This document shows, piece after piece, positions 11,553 through 21,647 of a DNA stretch of 64,000 bases. A program made the translations under genes and the position numbers. Origin of the DNA: Cervus elaphus (taxonomy: Eukaryota > Chordata > Mammalia > Artiodactyla > Cervidae). A model generated the notes under the pieces. That model was given only the letters and a program-made list of their open reading frames with translations, ran no database searches and was not told the DNA's origin. The stretch is taken from assembly GCF_910594005.1 (NCBI RefSeq), contig NC_057848.1:53399616-53463615 (forward strand), read 5' to 3'. Each line of letters opens with the position of its first letter. Within the stretch, counting starts at the first letter, position 1.

Positions 11553-11752
11553 CACAATTTTAGGGCTGGAATGAACCCTAAAGATTACTCAGTCCAACCT
11601 TCTTATCTTACCAATGAGAAAAGGGAGGCAGGGAAAGGCTAACCTACTGGTCTATGGTCACACAGTCTGTAAGCAGCTTGAACTTGCATTACAGTGCAGG
11701 TCTTCTAAACCCTAGTCAAGTTTTCATTCCATTATATCATATTATGCTCTCC
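11553..11752 (-). mobile_element. MIR3-like SINE
   Basis: 'cacaattttagggctggaatgaaccctaaagattactcagtccaaccttcttatcttaccaatgagaaaagggaggc', then 'ggtcacacagtctgtaagcagc' and 'caggtcttctaaaccctagtcaagttttcattccattatatcat'. This is the MIR3-type antisense order. Confidence 0.75.
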
Positions 11753-11934
11753 CAAATACACTCAGATGGCAAAATACAAGCAGAATTCAGTCCTACTGTC
11801 TTTTCTGGGCCTGCCCCTGAGCTATTGAACAAGGCTAGAAACATCCCCAGAGCTGAGCTGATAGGCTTCATTTTCATTTAAAGGAACCATGATCATAAGC
11901 CTCAGCTGAGCGCTCATCGGTGTGCAGCGATGCT

Positions 11935-13255
11935 ACTTCTGCATTAAACTTGCTTTCCCACTCTTCAAAGTGACTATGATACATCTTCACCTCTCTCCTC
12001 AATCCTCCCCCATCTTCCCCACTCCTCTTCTGCCCTTAGCTGACGATCTTGCCTCATATTATGGAGAAAACAAAAGTCATCAGGAAGAGCTGTCTTATCT
12101 TCCCACCACCAAATCTACAAACTGACCTACATCTTTCTTTATAATCTGTCTCTTCTGTCCTTTTCAAGTAGTGTCCCTGAGTCCCATACTCTCTTGCCAG
12201 CTCATGGACTTTGCTCCTGAAGATATTCCTCTTCTTCGGCATTATCAGTTTTCCATTTTTACTGGAGGTCAGCTTTGATTTCTACTCTTTCAATGTCCTA
12301 TATTTCTCAACCATCGGTAAATCCTGCCTTTTGATTCTAACTTCAAAATACTTCTTGAATGTCTCCATTTCTCTTCATCTTTTTTAACATCATGTTTATC
12401 CAAGTTACCATTTCCTCTTACCTAGACTCCTGCAATTAAAAAAATGGCCTTCTATTAGGCTGTCCTGCTTCCATTCTTGCCCGTCTTTAACTCATTCTCC
12501 ACTGAACAGCCAAATTAGTCTTTATAAAACATATTTAAAAATTCATGCTACTCCCACACATAAAACCTTTCTATGAATTCCTACTGTTTTTAGAATAAAA
12601 TTCAGAATTCTTGAGGTCTATAAACCCTGTATGATGTGGCCCCTGTTTACCTCTCCCCACTTCATCTCTTGGCATGTTCCCTTTCACTCAACCATGCCGG
12701 CCCTCCCTCTGTTCCTACAACACACCCAGTTCTTTCTTGCTTCAAAGACCTGTGCTTACTGTCCCTGAGGTTCTTTATGTGACAGTTACCTTCTCATTTA
12801 CCAGATTTCAGCCTGATACGCGTCTTTTCAAAGAAACTTTCCTTCCATGATATCTATGTTGTTGTCTTTGTTGTTTAGTCACTCAGTGATGTCCAACTCT
12901 TTTGCAAGCTCACAGACTGTATCCCACCAGGAGTGGGTTGCCATTCCCTTCTCAAGGGGATCTTCCCAACCCAGGGATCGAACCCAAGTCTCCTGTCTGA
13001 GCCACCAGGGAAGCCCTGATATCTATGTAAGTCCTGCCAATTTTTTCATTAGTAGCTGTGCTATCACTTACAACCACCAGTAAGAATTTTACACATGTGA
13101 TTCTTTGTTCACTTGTCTGGTTCAAAGCTCAATGAGGGCAGGGACCTTTGTTTATCTTTTTTCATGTTGTATTTCTAATACCTAACAGAGTACCTGGCAC
13201 CAAGCAAATGCTCAATAAATTTCTGCTGAATTATGAAATGGATGAATCAATTACT
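11935..13255 (+). mobile_element. L2 LINE, RT region to 3' end, with internal deletion
   Basis: The sense L2 begins in the region upstream of the RT (11.95-12.37 kb: 'gctgacgatcttgcctcatatt ... ggaagagctgtcttatcttcccaccaccaaatctac', 'ctcatggactttgctcctg'). It appears to jump near 12.38-12.42 kb to a later part of ORF2 ('gactcctgcaattaaaaaaatggccttctattaggctgtcctgcttcc', 'ataaaattcagaattcttgaggt ... tgatgtggcccctgtttacctctcc'). It ends with the typical terminus 'gagtacctggcaccaagcaaatgctcaataaatttctgctga'. A Bov-tA interrupts it. No frame is open. Confidence 0.8.
12860..13016 (-). mobile_element. Bov-tA SINE with internal deletion and perfect 12-bp TSD
   Basis: This antisense Bov-tA lacks about 45 bp of the body: 'cccaccag' joins directly to 'gagtgggttgcc', so the usual 'gctcctctgtccatgggattctccaggcaagaatactg' is gone. 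The head also has a small gap before GAGCCACCAGGGAAGCCC. The flanks are TGATATCTATGT at 12848-12859 and 13017-13028. Confidence 0.93.
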
Positions 13256-14756
13256 GGATTCCATTGAAAAATGTCTTGGACAATGGTTGAATGGGGAGAG
13301 ACACAGTACTTAGAAAAAACCAAACAAAAAGAGGAAGAAGTCCATTCATGCTATCCAAAATATGGATGCTCTTCTTCAGGTTTTCTATAATCATTAATCA
13401 ACACATTGCTGTCAAATGTACTCTAACCAGGGGGAAATAACTCCAGTGTCTTTAGGGAAAGAATCTGGCTGGTTACATGAGCCTAAACCTTTTGCCAAAC
13501 CGTAATCAGCAGACAACACATTCTGATCTCCTTTTGTGGTGATCTTTTACTGAACAGGAAAAAAAAAAAAGAGTATCTGCAAGGTTAGCTCATATAAAGG
13601 ACAGATCTTAAGGATGATAATCATTTATCAAAAATGCTCCTTCTCACTACACACACTTGAACAGAAAGTGAGAGTTATGTTTTACTTGGTTATTTTTACC
13701 TCGAGTCATTTATTCCTCTGCTAAGTAGTTTATCGATTCTTCAACATCAATTTGGAGCTGGAGTGTACAGCACTGCTGTCAGAAATCTTATAGTGCTCAA
13801 AATAAATGTCTTGCCCAAACAATACCATGTCAGTTGTCAAAGATGTAACTCAGGAAAACAAATGCACCTAAAGCTAGAAACTAAATATAGATATCCCCTC
13901 ATCCACACACACTTGGGATGTGACCTAAGAACAGAAAACAAAAAAACTGTAACATATGAAGAATTCAGTAGTATAAGGAGTCTAATAGGGAGAGTGTTAG
14001 AATTCACTATAGCCTACTACCTCCCACTGATGTTCCACAACAGTTATTTTAGACAGGAAGCACAAGGTTGCCAAATGTTCTTGTTCTACATTTCCTGTAC
14101 TAGTTTCACACCCTACACATCTAGCCCTAGTACTAAAATATTGTCCACGATAATTTACTTCCTGGCTTCTAGAGTGGGAGCCTCCAAGGCCTGCCGATAA
14201 ACCTTTTGGCATTCAAATTCTGACTTTCACCCTGTAGAAAGCACATCTATCTGCCTACACACACCATCCCCTTCTAGCAAAATGTTGGTTATGCTCAAAT
14301 GCTTTGGGATTAGGAGTGAGGAAGTCTTGAGTTACATATCTAAGTATAACCCACTAACTAATGGGCCAGAGAAACAGAAGAAAGACAGAAATGTTTTAAC
14401 AGTGTCACCCAAGGTGTACATATTCATGTATAATGATACATACACACAGGACTAAATTTTCTTTTGACCTTAGAAGGAAAGCAAGTGCTAAACATTCTTG
14501 AGTCTTAGCACTGCACATTTAAAACAACTGCTTTACATGTTGATTTGGAGTTGCAGTTCATCTGAGACACTTAGGGGATTCCCCAAAGTGCACCAGAATT
14601 TGGGCATATACGAAATTGTAATTACTTCCATTCCTTTTCTCCAATTTCCTCATAATTGCTTTTCCTGATATGGCCCTATGTTCTTTAGGGGATTGTGGAA
14701 AGGGTTCCAACACACCAGTTGGTCTTATAAAGCTGCATGACCAGGCAGGGCCATTC
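13256..14756. other. AT-rich sequence, no recognised repeat or gene
   Basis: I recognise no repeat apart from a 13-base A run near 13559-13572. The largest frame (13763-14200 plus, 145 codons) has no motif, and shorter frames overlap it on the other strand. Confidence 0.45.
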
Positions 14757-14852
14757 TTTTAACAAACATCTATTGAGTACCTGCTAGGTGCCAGGTACTG
14801 TTCTAGAAACTGGCATAACAAGCCCACAGAGGGGATGCACAGGTTCAAATGA
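14757..14852 (-). mobile_element. L2 LINE 3' fragment
   Basis: 'ttttaacaaacatctattgagtacctgctaggtgccaggtactgttctagaaactggcataacaag' is the antisense L2 3' terminus. The rest is lost. Confidence 0.6.
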
Positions 14853-15297
14853 GCTTAAGAGAGTAACAAGGAGAGCAGGATATCTAATTTCTATGGCTAT
14901 TTCTTTTTTGTTTTTAATCAGGCAATGGAGCAGCAACTGCCATAGGCTGTCAGTAGTAGGTGAGATGTCAAACAAGAGGCCTCTTCCTCAGGGCCCCCTG
15001 ACTTTGTCTTCCCTCCTTTCTAATTCCAGTCTAGCACACCTCAGGATCCAGGGAAAAGAGATCTGAAGGATGAAGGCAATTTTGTGCTGAGTAACTGAGA
15101 CAATCAGCATGCTCTCTAAAGCTAGCTCCCCAAACCGTCTCAGCCCTGAGCCCAGTTTTCTACTGCCACTTGCTTTATATCTTGGTTTGAAGTTCCCGTT
15201 TGTTCTCCCCCTCGTTCTACTGCAGCACATGGAGGCAGTTTCAAGTACACCATTATCTTTACTCTGGTGAGAGAAAAATCTTAAATTTTTATGCAGC
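14853..15297. other. Unrecognised, less AT-rich stretch
   Basis: I can name no repeat. There are short overlapping frames on both strands (14788-15066 plus, 14988-15305 minus) with no recognisable domain and no clear splice-site pair. Confidence 0.35.
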
Positions 15298-15475
15298 TCA
15301 TTCATTCATTCAACAAATATTTAATAAGTACCTACTATGTGTCAGGGACTGGGACCTGTGCCAGGGACTTGGGGCTAGGACCATATCAGTGAATAGACAG
15401 ATATTAAGCCCTACTCTCATAGAACTTACAATTTAAATGGGTGTTGTTGAGGTAAATTACACAGAAAATGAATCA
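15298..15475 (-). mobile_element. L2 LINE 3' fragment
   Basis: 'cattcattcattcaacaaatatttaataagtacctactatgtgtcaggga', then 'atcagtgaatagacagatattaagccctactctcatagaacttacaattt', is the antisense L2 3' end. It stops where the BovB begins. Confidence 0.8.
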
Positions 15476-15556
15476 AACTGATCACATGGGCCACAGCCTT
15501 GTCTAACTCAATGAAACAAAGCCATGCTGTGTGGGGCCACCTAAGACCAATGGGTC

Positions 15557-16530
15557 ATGGTGGAGAGTTCTGACAAAACGTGGTCCCCTGGAGAAGGGAA
15601 TGGCAAACCACTTCAGTATTCTTGCCTTGAGAACACCATGAACAGTGTGAAAAGGCAAAATGATAGGACACTGAAAGATGAACTCCCCAGTTCGGTAGGT
15701 GCCCAATATGCTACTGGAGATCAGTGGAGAAATAACTACAGAAAGAATGAAGAGATGGAGCCAAAGCAAAAACAACACTCAGATGTGGATGTGACTGGTG
15801 ATGGAAGTAAAGTCAGATGCTGTAAAGAGCAATATTTCATAGGAACCTGGAATGTTAGGTCCATGAATCAAGGTAAATTGGAAGTGGTCTAACAGGAGAT
15901 GGCAAGAGTGAATATCGACATTTTAGGAATCAGCGAACTAAAATGGGTTAGAATAGGTGAATTTAACTCAGATAACTTTTATATCTGCTACTGTGGGCAA
16001 GAATCCCTTAGAAGAAATGGAGTAGCCCTCATAGTCAAAAAGAGTCTGAAATGCAGTACTTAGATGCAATCTCAAAAATGACAGAATGATCTCTGTTTCC
16101 AAGGCAAACCATTCAATATCACAGTAATCCAAGTCTATGCCGCAACCAGTAATGCTGAAAAAGCTGAAGGTGAATGGTTCTATGAAGACTTACAAGACCT
16201 TATAGAACTAACACCCAAAAAGATGTCCTTTTCATTATAGAGGACTGGAATGCAAATATAGGAAGTCAAGAGATACCTGGACTAACAGGCAAATTTGGCC
16301 TTGGAGTACAAAATGAAGCAGGGCAAAGACTAACAGAGTTTTTCCAAAAGAATGCACTGGTCATAGCAACCACCCTCTTACAACAACACAAGAGAAGACT
16401 CTACACATGGACATCATGAAATGGTTGATACCGAAATCAGACTGATTATATTCTTTGCAGCCAAAGATGGAGAAGCTCTATACAGTAAGCAAAAACAAGA
16501 CTGGGAGCTGACTGTGGCACAGATCATGAA
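15557..16530 (+). pseudogene. BovB endonuclease (APE-like) remnant
   Basis: In intact BovB this region encodes the apurinic/apyrimidinic-type endonuclease that nicks target DNA. Here the frame at 15557-15892 reads into the domain start (FIGTWNVRSMNQGKLEVV) and stops. The sequence continues in shifted frames through 'atcagcgaactaaaatgg', 'atcacagtaatccaagtctatgcc' (ITVIQVYA), 'gaggactggaatgcaaat' (EDWNAN, normally GDWNAK), and 'cagccaaagatggagaagc ... actgtggcacagatcatgaactc' (CGTDHEL). So the catalytic order is traceable, but the protein is broken by stops and frameshifts. Confidence 0.8.
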
Positions 16531-16622
16531 CTCCTTATTGCCAAATTCAGACTTAAATTGAAGAAGTAGGGAAAACCATTAGACCATTCAGGTATGACCT
16601 AAATCAAATCCCTTATGATTAT

Positions 16623-16835
16623 ATGCTGGAAGTGACAAACAGATTCAAGGGATTAGATCTGATAGACAGAGTTCCTGAAGAACTTTGGACGGAAGTTTGT
16701 GATATTGTACAGGAGGCAGTATTCAACACCATCCCCAAGAAAAAGAAATGCAACAAGGCAAAATGGTTGTCTGAGGAGGCCTTACAAATAGCTGAGAAAA
16801 AGGGAAAGGAGAAAAGGAAAGATACACCCATTTGA
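16623..16835 (+). pseudogene. BovB linker region between endonuclease and RT, fragment
   Basis: This 70-codon open piece reads MLEVTNRFKGLDLIDRVPEE and continues through the KKKKCNKAKWLSEEALQIA segment. The antisense BovB copy at 36539-37150 carries the same region with 203 open codons. Here it ends early, and the next part is interrupted by the polyadenylated insert at 16911. Confidence 0.8.
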
Positions 16836-16910
16836 TTGCAGAGTTCCAAAGAATAGCAAGGAGAGAGAAGAAAGTCTTCCTTTGTGATTAATGCATAGAA
16901 ATAGAGGAAA

Positions 16911-17153
16911 CGTTCTTCTCTTCCTTTGGGAGAGTAAGAGGGAGAGGACACCATCTGAGTGGTTTCGCTTGGAAAAAAAAAAAAAAATTCCTGAGCGAAA
17001 ACTAATGTCTGCAGTTCTGCACGTATGCATGTCTCTGATCTAAATTTAGTGAGTCCTGTTAGCATATACATGTATGTTACCCCTCAATAAAGTTGTCGGA
17101 ATCAGTCACAAGCTGACTCCGTCCCTCTCAAAAAAAAAAAAAAAAAAAAAAAA
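16911..17153 (+). mobile_element. Unidentified polyadenylated retro-insert inside BovB, 14-bp TSD
   Basis: This 243-bp block is foreign to BovB. It ends in a run of about 25 A (17130-17154) and has an AATAAA at 17086-17091. It is flanked by the 14-bp direct repeat AGAAATAGAGGAAA (16897-16910 and 17154-17167), which is BovB sequence. It also has an internal A run (about 16974-16987). The TSD and tail show LINE-machinery (target-primed) insertion. I do not recognise the source: a 3' end of a cellular mRNA, or an LTR U3-R-U5 piece that was reverse-transcribed and polyadenylated, are both possible. It has no meaningful frame. Confidence 0.8.
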
Positions 17154-17497
17154 AGAAATAGAGGAAAACAACAGAATGGGAAAGACTAGAGATATCTTCA
17201 TGAAAATTAGGGAAACCAAGGGAACATTTCAATGCAAAGGTGGGCAAAATAAGGGACAGAAATGGTATGGACCTAACAGAAGCAGAAGATATTAAGAAGA
17301 GGTGGCAAGAATACACAGGAGAACTATACAAAAAAGATCTTCATGACCCAGATAACTATGATGGTGTGATCACTCACTGATAGCCAGACATCCAGAAATG
17401 TAAAGTCAAGTGGGCCTTAGGAAGCATCACTACAAACAAAGGTAGTGGAGGTGATGGAATCCCAGATGAGCTATTTCAAATCCTAAAAGATGATGCT

Positions 17498-18606
17498 GTG
17501 AAAGTGCTGCACTCAATTTGCCAGCCAATTTGGAAAACTCAGCAGTGGCCACAGGGCTGGAAAAGGTCAGTTTTCATTCCAATCCCAAAGAAAGGCAATG
17601 CCAAAGAATGTTCAGAATACTACACAATTGCACTCATCTCACATGCTAGCAAAGTAATGTCAAAATTCTCCAAGCCAGGCTTCAACAGTACGTGAACCAT
17701 GAACTTCCAGATGTTCAAGCTGGATTTAGTAAAGGCAGAGGAACCAGAGATCAAATTGCTAACATCCGCTAGATCATTGAGAAAGCAAGAGAGTTCCAGA
17801 AAAACATCTACTTCTGCTTTATTGACTATGCCAAAGCCTTTGACTGTGTGGATCACAACAAACTGGAAAATTCTTCAAGAGATGGGAATACTAGACCACC
17901 TTACCTGCCTCCTTAGAAATCTGTATGCAAATCAAGAAACAACAGTAAGAGCTGGACATGGAACAACAGACAGGTTCCAAATTGGGAAAAGAGTACAAGG
18001 CTGTATATTGTCACCCTGCTTATTTAATTTATATGAAGATACATCATGCGAAATGCCAGGCTGGATGAACCACAAGCTGGAATCAAGATTGCCAGGAGAA
18101 ATACCAGTAACCTCAAAAATGCTGATATTACCACCCTTATGGCAGAAAGCGAAGAAGAACTAAAGAGCCTCTTGATGAAAGTCAAAGAGGAGAGTGAAAA
18201 AGTTGACTTAAAACTCAACATTCAGAAAACAAAGATCATGGCATCTGGTCCCATTACTTCATCGCAAATAGATGGGGAAACAATGGAAACAGTGAGAGAC
18301 TTTATTTTTGCAGGCTCCAAAGTCACTGCAGATGGTGACTGCAGTCATGAAATTAAAAGAAGCTTGCTCCTTGGAAGAAAAGCTATGACCAATCTAGACA
18401 GCATATTAAAAAGCAACAAAGGGCCATCTAGTCAAAGCGATGGTATGGATGTGAGAGTTAGACCAAAAAGAACGCTTAATTCCAAAGAATTCATGCTTTT
18501 GAACTGTGGTGTTGGAGAAGACTCGTGCAAGTCCCTTGGGCTGCAAGGAGATCCAACCAGTCAATCCGAAAGGAAATCAGTCCTGAATATTCATTGGAAG
18601 GACTGA
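17498..18606 (+). pseudogene. BovB reverse transcriptase remnant, active site lost
   Basis: RT sequence is spread over three frames (about 17498-17695, 17699-18163 and 18046-18606). Visible landmarks are the palm start (KVLHSICQPIWKTQQWPQGW), a motif A-equivalent region around 17815-17850 ('ttattgactatgccaaagcctttgac', IDYAKAFD), 'ctgtatattgtcaccctgcttatttaattta' (CILSPCLFNL), and the motif C position at 18115-18129. At motif C the usual YADD reads NADI, so the catalytic aspartates are not preserved. A stretch before the C-terminal zinc-knuckle-like region is deleted near 18418. Confidence 0.85.
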
Positions 18607-18857
18607 TGCTGAAGCTGAAACTCCAATTCTTTGGCCACCTGATGTGAAGAGCTGACTCATTGGAAAAGACCCTGATGCTGAGGAAGATTGAAGGCAGGAG
18701 GATGACAGAGGATGAGATGGTTGGATGGCATCACTGATTCTATGGACATGAGTTTGAGTATGCTCCGGGAGTTGGTGATGGACAGGGAAGCCTGGTGTGC
18801 TGCAGTCCACGGGGTCACAAAGAGTTGGACACGACTGAGTGACTGAACTGAACTGAT

Positions 18858-19318
18858 GCATTCATTAGTTGATGGACACTGCTGGGTTGTTTCTATATCT
18901 TGCCTATTGCAAACAGGGCTTCTGGCGTGAACACTGGGGTTCATGTATCTTATTGGATTCGTATTTTCATTTCTTTTTCAGATATATACTCAGTAGTGGA
19001 ATTACTGCCTCATATGGTTGCTCTATTTTTAGTTTCCTTCTTACATTTTTTTGGGGGGTGCACTACTCGGCATGCAGGATCTCAGTTCCCCAGCCAGGGA
19101 TTGAACTCGTGCCCTCTGCAGTGGAAGTACGAAGTCTTAACCAGTGGACTGCCAGGTAAGTCTCTATTTTTAGTTTTTTGAGGAACCTCCATATTGTTTT
19201 CCACAGTGACTGCATCAATTTACATTCCCACCAACTGTGTGCAAGGGTTCCCTTTGCTTCCACATCCTTGCCAACATTTGTTATTTGTGGTTTTTGTAAT
19301 AAAATGGCAATAAGTATA
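18858..19318 (-). mobile_element. L1 LINE fragment (ORF2 3' part), split by a CHR SINE
   Basis: Antisense L1 ORF2 C-terminal sequence: 'agttgatggacactgctgggttgtttctatatcttgcctattgcaaacagggct' on the left, and 'ttgaggaacctccatattgttttccacagtgactgcatcaatttacattcccaccaa' on the right. The minus-strand frame from 19263 reads EAKGTLAHSWWECKLMQSLW, which is the L1 ORF2 C-terminal motif. It abuts the BovB 3' end on its left. Confidence 0.85.
19036..19161 (-). mobile_element. CHR-type tRNA-derived SINE with perfect 15-bp TSD
   Basis: Antisense CHR: 'ggcatgcaggatctcagttccccagccagggattgaactcgtgccctctgcagtgg', then 'gtcttaaccagtggactgccaggtaag'. It is flanked by CTCTATTTTTAGTTT (19021-19035 and 19162-19176). 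The B-box equivalent (GATTGAACTCG on the plus strand) is diverged. Confidence 0.92.
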
Positions 19319-20440
19319 TTCCCATCAATAATTACTTCTGTTTCTTGGTGCTTTTGATGTTTCTGTACTCTACGATGCTCTAGGCTGCCTCTACTCCTCT
19401 TTCAGGTCCGTGAGCACATCCCCTTTATTGCGATTATCCCTAAGGAATAGAGCTCTCCTTACAATGATACCCCATCTTTCTTAAGTCCTGGTGAAAGCAA
19501 TTTGACCAAAAGTACCTGGGCACTGGGCTCTGGCTTCTGGTCTTGGGAATCTCTGCCTAGCCTCTTAGCTGAGCGTTCAACTCCATTTACAAATCCTTAC
19601 TTTCCTTAACTCTTCTCTAATCTTTTCTTTTTGTTTACTTTGTACTTCTATTTTTTTTTTCCTGACAGCCATTTCTCAACCAAGTTGAGAAAAGAAGATA
19701 GCTGGGAATATGAAAGAGCTGGATTCAATTTAAATAAATCTATGTTAAAAAAATCTGGATTGTCAAGGATGATTTGAAAAAGAAAGCTTTGGAGGCCAGG
19801 TACCAAGTCTTCAAAAGACTCTGATCTCATATATATATATAGTTGCTTCCTGTAAAATTTCTGCAAGCTGTTCTTTAAAATAATTGTGCTGTGTGCTTAT
19901 GGGTTCTTGTGGGGTTTTAACATCTTGAAACCACAGGGGCAAACAGGAAAATCTTAAAATGTGATTCCTCAGTAGCCAAATAAAATGTTATAAGAAATTG
20001 CTCACTTTTCCCACCCTTCAATTTTTTATACCCAATCTGAAATAGAAAACAAGTTGAAAACATTTCAGTCCAAAGGGTAATTTTATGAAAAAGATAAGCA
20101 CCTAAGAACACAGGCTTATAATGAAAGTGTCTCCTCTACCATAGAACAACACTAATGTAATTCAATAAAGTTTATAAAACCATCCCTGCCAATCAAAATC
20201 TAGAAAAGACAATTTCCTGTTTGTGGAAATAGATGTGATACTGAACAGAAACAAATCAGGCTGCAATTAACTTAGGAAAAAACATGACACACTAGATTCA
20301 GGTTAGCTAGAAGAATGTTGCTACATTTTAACACATTTGCATACTATAATTTTAATAAAGTTAAGATTTCCAAGAGAATTCTTATCCTAGGGCATGGGAG
20401 GGGGAGTGGAATGAGTTATATAGAAACAAAAATCTACATA
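19319..20440. other. AT-rich sequence, no recognised repeat or gene
   Basis: I recognise no family. There is a short (AT)n at about 19830-19841. Frames are under 75 codons. Confidence 0.4.
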
Positions 20441-20442
20441 GG

Positions 20443-20698
20443 AAAAATAGCTACCGTTCACTGAGAGTTTAGCATGTGCAAGGCACTTTTCAAAGTGCTT
20501 TATATATATTTTCTCATTTAATTGTCACCATAATTTTAACAGGTAGATGTTATTATGATCTCGATTTTACAGATGAGGCAACTGAGGCTCAGATTAAGTT
20601 AGATGTGTACATTCACGCAAGTAATAAGGGGTAAAATTGTGAATAAGGGGTAAAATTAACACTCAGGTCTGCTCTTAACTGCTAGGCTGTATTACATT
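20443..20698 (-). mobile_element. MIR SINE with an internal 19-bp tandem duplication
   Basis: Antisense MIR: 'aatagctaccgttcactgagagtttagcatgtgcaaggcacttttcaaagtgctttatatat', 'ttacagatgaggcaactgaggctcag', 'cactcaggtctgctcttaactgctaggctg'. The unit AATAAGGGGTAAAATT plus 3 bases is repeated at 20623-20641 and 20642-20657. Confidence 0.88.
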
Positions 20699-20764
20699 TA
20701 TAGAATATATAAAAATATATCTATATAATATATACTTACATATATTAATTCTCTCTATATTAGC

Positions 20765-20968
20765 TAGTCATGAAGCAGCACGACAGAGTTGAAAGAGCAC
20801 TTGATTAGGGGTCCTGAGACCTGGGTTCCACTCTGATGCCAATTAATTGTCCTGGCTTCTGATGAGTCATTTAACACCTCTGAACCTCAGTTTCCCCATC
20901 TATTAAACAAGAATATCAAACTAAAGGTTCTGTAACATCCCAGTTACCTCTGCCATTCTAATACTCTA
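20765..20968 (+). mobile_element. MIR3-like SINE
   Basis: Sense order: 'gacagagttgaaagagcacttgattaggggtcctgagacctgggttcca', 'tgagtcatttaacacctctgaacctcagtttccccatctatta', 'aaaggttctgtaacatcccagttacctctgccattctaatactc'. Confidence 0.75.
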
Positions 20969-21209
20969 CTGAAATAAGTTATGTCACATATATTACCATA
21001 AGTGTTTTGCCTTTGGGGATAACACGCACTAGAAGTAACTGGAAGAATAAATTCTGCTAAAAAAGTGTACCTATGACACAAGTTGATCAGCTAGAAAGAG
21101 GGAGATGATTTCGAAAGGAGAAACTTTTTGTGATAGCAAATGGAGCTGCCAGCATAGTCTTTGAACTCTCCTTCACCATCAGCCAAGGAGAGGCTTCAGT
21201 TAATCTTCA

Positions 21210-21647
21210 CTAAAAATGACAGTCTGCAAGTATTTTGGACCTCTGGGTCGAGGCTAAGTTGGCAAGAACTAAATGAAGAGAAAACCATTTTACAGGGTCG
21301 CTGCTAAGCCCAGAATCATGGGATCTCTGAAGAAAGTGTTTTTGGGTGACTAAATCAAAGGCCTTAGTTAGGTCAATAAAAATAGTTCTAATAATATATG
21401 CCTCATACATTGTTTCTGAAATATGATTGGTGCTTTTAAGTTGAATTGAGAAAAAGGCTAGCTGTGAGACATAACTAGACCACATTAGAGAATTCCCTTC
21501 TCTAGGGGATTTTGCACCTAGGAATTTTATAAAAACTTCATGCAATGTTGGCAAGACACATGGATCAGTGTATGCAGACTGAGTTTTGATCGTTTGTACA
21601 ATGCACAATGCCAAATTGCTAAGTGTCTCCAGAAAGAATGGACACAT
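21210..21647 (-). pseudogene. Fossil reverse transcriptase fragment of a non-BovB, non-L1 LINE (motif A region)
   Basis: The minus strand is open for 145 codons starting from an ATG. Around residues 90-100 it reads FIDLTKAFDLV, the classical RT motif A of non-LTR retrotransposons (FxDxxxAFD). It is followed by LQRSHDSGLSSDPVKWFSLH, which fits the LLxRLxxxGLSxxxVxWFxxYL pattern found after motif A in CR1/L2/Jockey-type elements. The part upstream is only loosely RT-like. Neither the BovB motif (FIDYAKAFD), nor L1, nor the L2 copies in this window give this peptide. No endonuclease and no YADD box follow: the frame ends near 21210. Coincidence is possible, but motif and downstream pattern together make it unlikely. 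The element family is not identified. Confidence 0.5.

Larger units (their letters stand above)
15486..18857 (+). mobile_element. BovB (RTE clade) LINE, near full length, inactive
   Basis: The element spans about 3.1 kb after removal of an internal 243-bp insert, close to the usual 3.2 kb. In order it has the 5' region (with the 'cctggagaagggaatggcaaaccacttcagtattcttgcc' block also seen in BOV-A SINEs), endonuclease sequence from about 15830, RT sequence to about 18.6 kb, and the 3' end 'gggagttggtgatggacagggaagcctgg ... gactgagtgactgaactgaactga'. Every domain carries stops or frameshifts. The RT catalytic YADD is replaced (see 17498-18606). A deletion near 18418 removes the block between 'aaaagcaacaaa' and 'gggccatctagtcaaa'. 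No target-site duplication is evident. Confidence 0.93.

Noticed and set aside
13763..14200. 145-codon plus-strand frame
   Set aside because: No domain, signal peptide or repeat origin visible. A 71-codon frame on the other strand overlaps it, and composition looks like random AT-rich sequence.
16619..17071. 150-codon minus-strand frame with F-rich stretches
   Set aside because: It is antisense to BovB coding sequence and to the A run of the insert at 16911. The FFFFF stretch is just the reverse of poly(A).
18046..18606. 186-codon plus frame as a host gene
   Set aside because: It is the BovB RT remnant (KVDLKLNIQKTKIM etc.), with YADD lost and an internal deletion.
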